Assembly: GCF_000785435.2 (NCBI RefSeq)
Contig: NZ_JTDB02000011.1
Span: 25,226-89,225 of the forward strand
Direction of reading: 5' to 3'
DNA: 64,000 nt
Origin: Paraburkholderia sacchari
GTDB lineage: Bacteria; Pseudomonadota; Gammaproteobacteria; Burkholderiales; Burkholderiaceae
The position numbers were made by a program, and so were the translations under genes. Every line of letters starts with the position of its first letter. Position 1 is the first letter of the stretch. The notes below the pieces were generated by a model, which worked only from the letters and a program-made list of their open reading frames with translations, ran no database searches and was not told where the DNA came from. Below, piece after piece: positions 42,214 to 50,440 of this stretch.

Positions 42214-43333
42214 GGCGAGGTGTCTGTGATGTCGGGAGCGTCAGGTAGGGATTCGGCGCAGGCGCCGGAATGGCTTCGTGCACGCCAAGCGCGATGGTGA
42301 TCATGCGCTCCTCTTCGGCGGGTAAGACTGTGGTCCAACCGAGACGCGGTGCCGTGGTTTCATGCACCGTGGCGACGGCTGGCGCCGGCACCAGGCGCGT
42401 CGACAGTTGCATGCGCAGATGGACGTCGGCCTTCTCGCCGATATAGAGCTGCACGAAGGCCTTTACCTCGCGGTGCAGCCAGCCGCCAGGCAGCAGATCA
42501 TGCGCCTGCTGCGCGTTGGCCGGACGCAAGGTGACACGCACCGCGCGGCTGCGATACGCGAGGCGCTTGCCGAGCACGTAGCCCGCACCCAGTCCCCTCC
42601 GGCAAGCGGGGGAAGTGACCTCGCGAGTAGACCGGCCCGCTGTCGGCCGGGAGGTCAATGGCACCGGCGTACCGGCATTTGCCCGCGCCGGATAAAACTC
42701 ATCGACGCGCACCTCGACACCCGGGACGGCCAGTGCGATCACCCCCGAGAGCCCCTCCGCCGTGCGCGTATGCTGGATCAGCAGCCCCAGCAGCGCCAGC
42801 ATGCGTGAATCCGGGAGGCCGGCGCGCGCGGGTTTGTCGCCCCAGCCAAAGCCACCCAGATTGAGCAGGTAGCGCGAATGCTCGTCGGCTCCCCCCGGAC
42901 GAAAACTCTCCGGGTAGCGATATTTCTTCCAGGCCCGATAGAACAGCGTGACCGTGCGATGGTTGTACTGGTCGAGAAAGGCCTCAACCGCCTCATACCC
43001 TTCCTCGCGCAACGCGATGTCGTCGATCAGGTGCGGCGGCATCGCCGCGTCCACGCCGTACAGTCCCATGAAGGTCGTGCGGATGGTGGGCGGCGCGCCG
43101 GGGCGTTCTTCGTCGAATTCGATCGAGGCGATCTCGCCCGCCGGAAAACCCATGCGCGGGCGCGGACGGAATCGCACAGGCTCGCCAGCAAGCCCGTCCT
43201 GCGTGCCGAACCCGGCACCATCGGGCATGCGCTGCTCCAGCATCCGGCATAGCTGCATGAAGCTCATGCGCGGCGCTCGCGCGAGCAGTGACGCAACCAG
43301 CGGCTCCAGTTCGGGCCAGTCTGCGCGTTTCAT
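42206..43333 (-). CDS. tssG: T6SS baseplate protein TssG
   Basis: This 375-residue protein matches TssG (VasB): MSFMQLCRMLEQ, AEIASIEF-type core (PAGEIASIEFDEE), GLYGVDAAMPPHL, ALREEGYEAVEAFLDQYNHR and the C-terminal ADVHLRMQLSTRLVP. With TssF it forms the wedge of the T6SS baseplate. It is complete in length and begins with an ATGA overlap to the tssF remnant. An insertion-like segment near residues 225-255 (SRPTAGRSTREVTSPACRRG) is Ser/Thr/Arg-rich and unlike the rest; it may be a small repeat insertion. Confidence 0.85.
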   Translation of the reverse strand: MKRADWPELEPLVASLLARAPRMSFMQLCRMLEQRMPDGAGFGTQDGLAGEPVRFRPRPRMGFPAGEIASIEFDEERPGAPPTIRTTFMGLYGVDAAMPPHLIDDIALREEGYEAVEAFLDQYNHRTVTLFYRAWKKYRYPESFRPGGADEHSRYLLNLGGFGWGDKPARAGLPDSRMLALLGLLIQHTRTAEGLSGVIALAVPGVEVRVDEFYPARANAGTPVPLTSRPTAGRSTREVTSPACRRGLGAGYVLGKRLAYRSRAVRVTLRPANAQQAHDLLPGGWLHREVKAFVQLYIGEKADVHLRMQLSTRLVPAPAVATVHETTAPRLGWTTVLPAEEERMITIALGVHEAIPAPAPNPYLTLPTSQTPRHA

Positions 43334-43745
43334 AGCGGCACCCTGTACGTCTTGCTGCGCGGCCAGAGCGTGCGCGTCTGCGATGGCAGACTCACGATCG
43401 ACAGTTTCGTGAAGAGATTGATCTCAGCGTAGAGTTCGAAAAAGCGATGCAGCATCTCGCCGAAAAGCATGACGTCGCCCTCGCCCGCAAACGCGTGCGA
43501 GTCGAGCGTCACTTCGATCAGCACACCGCGCTCCACCGAGCCGCCCGACACTTCCTCAAGCAGTTCCTGCGAGACCCAGAGAATGCCGGCGAGACGCCGG
43601 CTGTTCAGCTCGTCGTTGGTCCAGTCGTAGAGCGCGAGCGCGCCGCGCAACACCTCGGCGTTCATCATCGAAAGAAAGTTCGGCGCCAGATGCGAGAGCA
43701 CACGCCACTGGAAGCGGTCACCGGTGGGCGGGTACCCGCCGCCTC
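43330..43745 (-). pseudogene. tssF: 3' remnant of tssF
   Basis: The frame encodes the last roughly 135 residues of TssF: GGYPPTGDRFQWRVLSHLAP, then EVLRGALALYDWT, GEGDVMLFGEMLHRFFELYA and INLFTKLSIVSL. Normal TssF has about 600 residues, so the first three quarters are missing. Upstream it runs directly into the 5' part of tssM in another frame, near 43745. The remnant is followed by intact tssG. Without its N-terminal domains it cannot build a baseplate wedge. Confidence 0.82.
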
Positions 43746-44705
43746 GCGTGCCCGGAACAACGGAGCAAAGACGAGTCCGTGGACGGCATGCCTCCAGTAA
43801 CGCGACTGGGCGATCTGCGCAACCAGCGCGATCAGATCCGTCCGCCGCTCGTCGATGTGGCGCGAGAGCAGCGCTGGATAACGGTCCGCATGACTGTTGA
43901 TCAGGCGCGCCACTCCGGCATCGGCGAGGTTGTGCGACAGGCTGCGCAGCGAGCGGTCGACGTCTTCTTCATGCACGCGCGGCGCCGACCAGGTAAAGCC
44001 AATGGGATCGTCGGGAATCGTGGGATCCCCTTCATCAAACTCTGTTGCGTTCAGCAGATAGACAGGTGCCGCCCAACGCAATGCACGCGCATGACGGGCA
44101 AGACGCTGGGCCAGCCTGTCGGCTTCGGCCCGCATGCGGGGACCGTCATGCGCGCGCGCTACAGCCACAATGGCATCCACGGGACACCGGCGTCGCAGGC
44201 GGCGAATCTGGCCAAGCCACTCCGTTTCAAGCGTATCGGTGGTCTGGGTGGCATGCAGCAGGACGATGTCTCCCGTGAACGCGTATCCTTTTTCGGTCAG
44301 CCCCGGCGCGATCCGCTTGACAAGCGGCGTGTCGCCCGCGATGACGATCCAGCGCTCGCGGTAATTCCAGCGCCACCCATGGCGATCCCGCAGGCCGCTC
44401 CGCAGCGCTGCCGCCCGTGTACGCTCTGCTGATGTAGCGTCATCAGGTTGCCCGGAAGACAGATTCAACTGTTGCAGGACCCAATATCGGACTCGCCTTG
44501 CGGCCACGGCCGGGCGCGACGAAGCATCGAAACTGAACCACAGGAACAGCAGAACAAAGACGATGCAAAGAGCGACAATCCATCCAGCACGCTTTTCGGC
44601 AGAATGCAGACCCAGCCATGAGTCGCCCCTGAACCAGATCAGCAATCCGGGCAGGACAACCAGTATGAGGACGCTCAGAACGTCGATCCGGAACTTGCGC
44701 AGCAT
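43745..44705 (-). pseudogene. tssM: 5' remnant of tssM (IcmF-like)
   Basis: From ATG 44705 the frame encodes the start of TssM: two transmembrane segments (about 10-25 and 42-60) and the beginning of the cytoplasmic domain (RERWIVIAGDTPLVKRI) up to about residue 320. Normal TssM has about 1200-1300 residues. The open frame continues to 43665 but its last 25 codons are the tssF sequence read out of frame. A deletion therefore removed most of tssM, any genes in between and the 5' three quarters of tssF. Confidence 0.8.
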
Positions 44706-44807
44706 ATTCTGATAAAAACTGAAAAGTGATTTCCGATATTCCGGTAGCAGCCAACCCCCTTCATTTACTGCTGCCGGGGAGATTGACGCGTTGCCCGTCG
44801 CATTCGC

Positions 44808-45098
44808 TCAGCAATCGACGTAAGACGAGTTTTGCGAGGGAAGCAGACGTGGTGGTGGATCGCATTTGCACACACAAAGGTCATCGCTGAGTGCACCCTC
44901 CCTTCCGTCTGGCCCCTTGTTCGGCCAGCGCGGCCCGTCGCACACGATACGCCCCATCGACTGGCATTCAGGACACCAGACATCATCCTGCTCATAAGCC
45001 TGCTCACGATCGCCGACCCTGTCTTTGGGATCGCCTCCCATCACAGTCCCGTCTGCCGTTGTTCGGTCGCCTTTCAGAATGTCATACCTGCGGACCAA
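44808..45098 (-). CDS. PAAR domain protein of the T6SS locus
   Basis: This small protein (about 96 residues) contains VRRYDILKGDRTTADGTVMG, then VWCPECQSMGRIVCDGPRWP and DLCVCKCDPPPRL, a set characteristic of Burkholderia T6SS PAAR proteins. The cysteine-rich middle probably binds metal. It sharpens VgrG spikes and can carry effectors. No ATG exists in frame; a TTG at 45098 has GGAGG at good spacing, and an alternative TTG lies at 45113. It may be intact, though no VgrG is present here. Confidence 0.72.
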   Translation of the reverse strand: MVRRYDILKGDRTTADGTVMGGDPKDRVGDREQAYEQDDVWCPECQSMGRIVCDGPRWPNKGPDGREGALSDDLCVCKCDPPPRLLPSQNSSYVDC

Positions 45099-45189
45099 GA
45101 TTTGCCCTCCCAAGTTGCACCTGGAATGGAGCGTCGTATCGCTCCGCTATGACCACCATGCTCATCGGATCGCTCGCACAAGGTTTGCT

Positions 45190-45828
45190 CTACTTGACGT
45201 TTCGAATGACCGAAAAGCATTCGCCACCTTTACCCGCTGTCACAACGAGTTGCGGCGCGTTTTCCTCGACAACTGATCGGGTCGCACACGCTACGTTAAG
45301 CCACGGCGCAACCTCCCCTGCATTGCCGACCAGGTAGTCGATGCTGGTGAGCTTCGTAGCAATACCCGCCTGAACTGTGGCTTTGGTTGCAGCATTCGCC
45401 GAAGATGCATCAAGTCCACCTTGCCAGATCCGCTTGACTTCACCTGGCTCGACGCGTCCCCACTGCAAGGCACGTGAGAGGGCTTCGTTGACTGAACAAT
45501 TAGCCATTCCATTCGGTCGATGTAGCATGACGGCAGGCGCGAGATTGAACCTTCGGCATGCAGCTTCAGGGACGAGAAGAAGCCCAACAACTGCTTCCGC
45601 ACTTCCGTCAGGTGGAAGCGCCTGATGAACCGCATTCAGCCGGACGCCGACCAGAAGCCTTGCCTCCTCATCGAGCCTCCGGTTGAGCCGGTCAAGCCAC
45701 GCATCCACATACATGAGATCGGGAGTCTCCGGCAGGATGCGGGCCAGAGCCGGCCGAAGATCGGACGTCGCCCAGTGTCTTTTCCAGATAGCCAGTGCGT
45801 CGTCTGTATTCGCGATGCCGGGTAACCA
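45190..45828 (-). pseudogene. Truncated T6SS-accessory protein (possibly Tla3/DUF2875-like C terminus)
   Basis: An ATG-initiated frame starts at 45714, but coding-like sequence continues upstream in frame (DDALAIWKRHWATSDLRPAL) to a stop at 45829-45831 with no start, so the N terminus is lost. The remaining part includes VMLHRPNGMANCSVNEALSR and QWGRVEPGEVKRIWQGGLD. It recalls the C-terminal region of Tla3/DUF2875 proteins, adaptors of T6SS lipase effectors; this identification is from memory and uncertain. It lies upstream of the PAAR gene in the same direction. Confidence 0.45.
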
Positions 45829-45915
45829 TTAGCCCCCGAGGCAGCCGCTTCGGGATTGTGATGCCCGGCATCCTGCCCCGGGCGTAGTAAGCAGTACGAA
45901 ACAGGAGTAGTGAAT

Positions 45916-48075
45916 ATGGCGATTCCGTCCTATATGTGGCTCAAGGACGACGGCGGCGCGGACATCAAGGGTTCGGTGACCGTCCAGGGGCGTGAGGGCA
46001 CCGTGCCGAACGTGATCCGTGACGTGCGCATCCTCACGCTCGATCTCGGCCTCCTGCAAGCCGGCGCCGGCGTAAAGGGCGAATTCGAGCAGCGCCTGAA
46101 AACCGTCATCGACGAAGTCCAGGCTTCGGCCGTGCCGATCCTGCTCTTTATCGACGAAGCCCATATGCTGATCGGAGCCGGCAATGCCGCGGGCGGCGCG
46201 GATGCGGCCAACCTGCTCAAGCCCGCGCTCGCGCGCGGCGAGTTGCGCACGATCGCGGCCACCACCTGGTCGGAATACAAAGAATATTTCGAGCGCGACG
46301 CGGCGCTTGAGCGGCGCTTCCAGATGATCAAGATCGAGGAACCCGACGATGAAGCCGCCTGCCTGATGCTGCGCGGCCTGAAAGAGCGTTACGCCACGTA
46401 CCACAACGTACACGTGCGCGACGAAGCGCTCGTGGCCGCCGTCAAGCTCTCGCGACGCTACATTCCCGCGCGCCAGTTGCCCGACAAGGCCGTCGATTTG
46501 ATCGACACCGCGGCCGCGCGCATACGCATGGGACTCGAATCCCCACCGTCCGAGTTGCAGCGCGCACGCGCTGCGCTCGCCGCGATCGAGCTTGAACGCG
46601 CCACGCTCGAATCCGATCGCCAGGCGGGCATCGACGCATCGCCTGAACGCTGTGAAGCGCTGGACACGGCGCGCCTAAATGCCCAGGCGGCGCTCACCGC
46701 GCTGCAAACACGCTATGACACCGAGCTCGTGCTCGTGCGCGCCATTCAGGCCCAGCGGGAAACAGCGCCTGAAGCGCGCAACGCGGCGGAACTCGCGCGC
46801 GCACGTGAATCCCTCGCCCACGCCCAGGGCAGAACCCCGCTGATCTTCGCCGACGTCGACGCCCAGGCGATTGCGCGCGTCGTGGCCGAATGGACGGGCG
46901 TGCCCGTCGGCAACCTGGTCGAGGATGAAGTACAGAGCCTGCTTACCCTCGAAGCGCAACTGGGCGAACGCGTGGTGGCCCAGGATGATGCACTGGGCGC
47001 GCTGGCCGAGAGTCTGCGCACCGCCAAGGCGGGGCTCAAGGGCGAAGATGCGCCACTGGGCGTGTTCCTCCTCGCCGGCCCCTCGGGTGTAGGCAAAACC
47101 GAGACTGCGCTCGCACTCGCCGACGTGCTGTTCGGAGGCGAAGCGGCGCTCACGACGATCAACATGGCGGAGTATCAGGAAGCACACACGGTTTCACAGC
47201 TCAAGGGCTCGCCGCCGGGTTACGTTGGCTACGGCCGCGGCGGTGTGCTCACCGAGGCTGTGCGCCAGCGTCCTTACAGCGTCGTGCTGCTCGACGAGGT
47301 GGAGAAGGCCCATCGCGACGTCCAGGACCTGTTCTACCAGGTATTCGACCGGGGCACCATGCGCGATGGTGAAGGACGAGAAATCAATTTCCGCAACTGC
47401 GTGATCCTGATGACATCCAATCTAGGCAGCGCGCAGATCATCGAGGCTGTGCTCGACACGCCGCCAATCGCGCAGACGGCGCTACTGGACGCCATCCGGC
47501 CCGAACTGCTCGCGCACTTCCAGCCGGCGCTGCTCGCGCGATTCCGGACACTGGTGTACCGCCCGCTCGACGTCGATGCACTCGCGCGTATCGTGCGCCT
47601 GAAGCTCGCGAAGGTGGCCACGCGCCTGCTGAGGCAACACGAAATCTCGCTGGCCTGCGACGACTCGCTGATCGGGGCCATGGCGCAGGTGTGCCTCGAC
47701 CGGCATTCGGGCGCGCGTAACGTCGACGCGTTCTTGAACCAGCAGGTGCTGCCCGCCGTGTCGCGCGAGCTGCTCACGCGCATGGCCAGCGGAGTCCAGC
47801 CGGCACAGATTCGCCTGCCCGATCTCACGAACATCTACAAGGCACTGCCGGCTTCGGCGCATCAACTGCGTGACCAGATGCAACTCACCCTGGTCAAGTA
47901 TGAGCCGCGCATCCGCTCGGTCGACATCACCATCCTGGAGAACAAGGATCCCGGCGTGCTGGTGAGCTTCGAGATGACCTGCCATCTCAGCAAGAAAGGT
48001 CTGGTGCGCTTTGGTACGTACTTCGAACCACCCGGAAGACTACGTCTGCAGCATCGCAGTGTCGGACTGGATTAG
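45916..48075 (+). pseudogene. In-frame Hcp::ClpV::TssE chimera
   Basis: One continuous 719-codon frame starts at ATG 45916 with AGGAG upstream. Residues 1-28 (MAIPSYMWLKDDGGADIKGS and on to QGREG) are the N terminus of Hcp. From about 30 to 632 it is ClpV: DVRILTLDLGLLQAGAGVKG, D1 Walker B LLFIDEAH near 76-83, and a full D2 with Walker A GPSGVGKTE near 387-395 and Walker B VVLLDEVEKAH. The ClpV N domain and D1 Walker A are missing. From about 634 it is the C-terminal half of TssE (LPDLTNIYKAL, KYEPRIRSVDI, FGTYFEPPG). Two in-frame deletions would create it. It cannot act as Hcp or TssE; D2 ATPase activity is conceivable. Confidence 0.82.
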
Positions 48076-48347
48076 TCTTCAGCGTGGCGTCTGCTGATAG
48101 ACCAGTTCCCACTGGTGGAAAGCCATTGAGCAGCAAACGCAACGGCGCACCCGCGTACGCGGCGACGGCGCCTTGCCATTGGCGGGAACGGTATCGGACA
48201 TCCTTGGCATCTCCTCGCCTGGATTCGGATGCCGATTACACGGCGAAGCTGTGGCTCCATGAGTCGGCCCAGTAAAACGCATTCACCCAGGGCCAGCGCG
48301 CGAACCCGGCCTATGCTAGATTCGCGCCGCAGTTTCACTTTCTCGCG
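48076..48347. other. Gap between the chimera and the kfrA-like gene
   Basis: This 272-bp stretch contains no gene that can be supported. A 43-codon minus-strand frame starting near 48207 with four cysteines is open but has no recognisable family. The region is probably the right-hand edge of the collapsed T6SS locus. Confidence 0.4.
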
Positions 48348-49388
48348 TCACTTTCTCGCGATCGTCTTGCGTGCGGGGCGCAGCGGCTTCGCCGGGGTAT
48401 CCGCGGAACGCCCCGTGCGCCGCTGCACGCGCTGTGCCGGCGCCGCACCGGCGGCCTTGCCCGTACCACTGCCCTCACCTGCCTTCTTGCGCAGCGCATC
48501 GAGTTCCCGCGTCTGCGCCGCATGCGCCGCGCGCAGCGCCTCCAGACGCCCTTCCTGCATGCCCGCCTGGTGCCGCAAATCGCCAAGCTGCCCCTGCAGC
48601 GATTGAATCTCCGCCCGCGCGCTTTCTTCGGCCCGCGCAGTGCGTTTGCTGGACGCCTCGAGTTCGCGCTGCAAGCGCGCACTGGCCGAGCGCTCGCGCT
48701 CGATTTCAAGCAGCGCGCGCTTTTCCGCGGCCTGCAAGCGGGTTTCGGCCAACTCCGCTCCGGCACGAAGCTTGTCGAGTTCGACGGCGAAATCGGCGCG
48801 TGCCTGCGCGAGCGCGCCATCGCGCTCACGGCCATCCTGCTGCAGCCGCTCGACTTCGCGCTCCAGCGCGTTGCGCGTGGCGGCGGCAGCGGCCTGTGCC
48901 TGCTCCAACTCCTGGATACGCACCTGCGCCGCGAGCAATGCGCTCGTGCGTTGCTCGAGCGCCGTCTCGGTGCGCGCGAGATCGCCCTCCATGGCGGTAA
49001 CGGATGCCTGGGCCGCCTGTCGCGCCTGCTCGACCTCTACGCGCAGCGCCTCCAGCGCGTCCTGCGCGGCTGCCGTGGCGCGCGTCCAGAGCGCGGCCAC
49101 AAGTTCGCCCGCCGCGCCCTGCAGTTCTTCCGGCAAGTCCGCGTGCTCGATGCGCACGCGGCTTTTCTCGCGCAACTCGGCCCAGAATTCGGACAGCACC
49201 GCCGTGGGCGTGCCCATGCTGCCCCGCCGCACGAGTTGATAAAGCCGGTTGGCGGTAGGCGTAACGCCGAAACGAAAGAACAGCAGCGCGCACACTTCGC
49301 GATAAAGTTCGCGGGTTTTGGGAAATTCGCTCTTGAGCCGCTCGATTTCGGCGGCAAGACGGACTTCATCGAGCGTGGCGTCGGACAT
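48348..49388 (-). CDS. KfrA-like DNA-binding coiled-coil protein
   Basis: This 346-residue protein has an N-terminal KfrA-type DNA-binding domain (GVTPTANRLYQLVRRGSMGT, then PTAVLSEFWAELREKSRVRI) and a long alanine/glutamate-rich coiled coil from about residue 85 to 300, ending in a basic tail (RRTGRSADTPAKPLRPARK). KfrA of IncP plasmids binds DNA and forms filaments that aid plasmid stability; chromosomal copies are of unknown role. ATG 49388 was preferred over an in-frame TTG at 49409. An upstream palindrome suits autorepression. Confidence 0.82.
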   Translation of the reverse strand: MSDATLDEVRLAAEIERLKSEFPKTRELYREVCALLFFRFGVTPTANRLYQLVRRGSMGTPTAVLSEFWAELREKSRVRIEHADLPEELQGAAGELVAALWTRATAAAQDALEALRVEVEQARQAAQASVTAMEGDLARTETALEQRTSALLAAQVRIQELEQAQAAAAATRNALEREVERLQQDGRERDGALAQARADFAVELDKLRAGAELAETRLQAAEKRALLEIERERSASARLQRELEASSKRTARAEESARAEIQSLQGQLGDLRHQAGMQEGRLEALRAAHAAQTRELDALRKKAGEGSGTGKAAGAAPAQRVQRRTGRSADTPAKPLRPARKTIARK

Positions 49389-49426
49389 GGCGAGAAGGGG
49401 CAGAATCAATTCGATGGTGAATAATA

Positions 49427-49441
49427 CAACGTAAAACGTTG
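49427..49441. promoter_or_regulatory. Palindrome upstream of the kfrA-like gene
   Basis: CAACGT-AAA-ACGTTG is a perfect 6-bp inverted repeat with a 3-bp spacer, 39 bp upstream of the ATG at 49388. KfrA proteins autorepress through sites in their own promoter, so this is the most likely operator. Confidence 0.45.
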
Positions 49442-49469
49442 AATTCCTACCTCACGCTGGCGAACAACA

Positions 49470-49814
49470 TCAAGGCTTTGGAAGATCAGGATCCGCGTGA
49501 ATCAATGCCCCCAGCTTTTGCCGCTCCAGCGCGAGTTCGTCCACGCCAGATGTCGGCCAATCGAGCGCCACGCCGTTGGCGAGCGAGTCGCGAACCAGCG
49601 TCTGATACCGCCAGTCGCTGATCCGTCCGTGATCCATCGCATCAGAGATTTCACGCCGGAACGCAACCGGAAAGCTCGTATAGGCACGCGACAACGCCGC
49701 GTACTGCCTTGCATCGACTTCCTTCGAGGAGGGCACCGCAGCCCAGATAACGACTGCCACAATTGCTGTGAACGGAATAGCGGTGTAGCGAAGAACGAAT
49801 TTAATCGGTGTCAT
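49470..49814 (-). CDS. Small hypothetical membrane-anchored protein
   Basis: This 114-residue protein begins MTPIKFVLRYTAIPFTAIVA and continues VVIWAAVPSS, one N-terminal transmembrane anchor, followed by a soluble helical domain containing RREISDAMDHGRISDWRYQT. No family name is known to me, but the strong anchor plus conserved-looking domain suggest a real gene. The frame is open to 49922, overlapping the DUF523 gene; 49814 was chosen because it puts the hydrophobic segment at the start. The ribosome binding site is weak. Confidence 0.55.
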   Translation of the reverse strand: MTPIKFVLRYTAIPFTAIVAVVIWAAVPSSKEVDARQYAALSRAYTSFPVAFRREISDAMDHGRISDWRYQTLVRDSLANGVALDWPTSGVDELALERQKLGALIHADPDLPKP

Positions 49815-49896
49815 CAAGCGCCAGGGGATCTCATTGCGAGCGATGATTGTATTCGCCCCAAGATCGGTGCCAATTACGTCTGGCTGAGTTTGGGAA

Positions 49897-50391
49897 TCAG
49901 CCTTCGCGCGCCAGCCGCGCATTGAGTGCGTCGATTTCCGAATCCGCGAAGACTTCGATGCCGTGCTGGCGCAACAACGCAGCGGTCACCCCTGCCCCGG
50001 CGCGGCGCTGGCCCGAGAAACTCCCGTCGTGGATGAAGCGGCTGCCGCACGATGGACTCCCGTCGATCAGCAATGCGAAGCGGCAATCGTGCTCGCGCGC
50101 GAGTTCCAGCGCCGCCTGCGCACCGGCGAGAAAAAGCGCGGTGACATCGGCGCCCGCGACGTCGACCACGCGCGCCGCGCCCGCAAGGACAGCCTCGCCC
50201 GACTGTGCGCGGGCAATTTCGGCGGCCGAACGAGGCACGCCGAATCCCCCGCTCAACTCCGGACAGACGGATACGACGCGCCCCTCGCGCCGCCAGGCAT
50301 CGAGCGCCGGGTGGACGAGCGTTTTTGCCGCGCCGTTATAACGTACCGGACTGCCGAGCAAGCACGCGCTTACCAGTATTTTTCGAGTCAT
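49897..50391 (-). CDS. DUF523 family protein
   Basis: This 164-residue protein has the DUF523 hallmarks: SACLLGSPVRYNG at the N terminus, VCPELSGGFGVPR with AEI, and LIDGSPSCGSRFIHDG. Conserved cysteines suggest a metal-binding or redox-active site; the family function is unknown although it occurs as a stand-alone cytoplasmic protein in many bacteria. The ATG at 50391 gives the usual N terminus MTRKILVSACLLG; an upstream in-frame start at 50439 is less likely. Confidence 0.87.
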   Translation of the reverse strand: MTRKILVSACLLGSPVRYNGAAKTLVHPALDAWRREGRVVSVCPELSGGFGVPRSAAEIARAQSGEAVLAGAARVVDVAGADVTALFLAGAQAALELAREHDCRFALLIDGSPSCGSRFIHDGSFSGQRRAGAGVTAALLRQHGIEVFADSEIDALNARLAREG

Positions 50392-50440
50392 CGCGAGTTG
50401 TCGTGCTTCATCGTGCGTCTTCGCGAACGAAGCCGTCACC

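Noticed and set aside
45715..45915. Intact full-length gene for the Tla3-like protein
   Set aside because: Coding character extends upstream of the ATG at 45714 but meets a stop at 45829-45831 without a start, so it is truncated.
48079..48216. Small minus-strand gene with a cysteine-rich end
   Set aside because: The frame is short and unrecognised; the GAGGAG upstream could be chance. Evidence is insufficient to call a gene.
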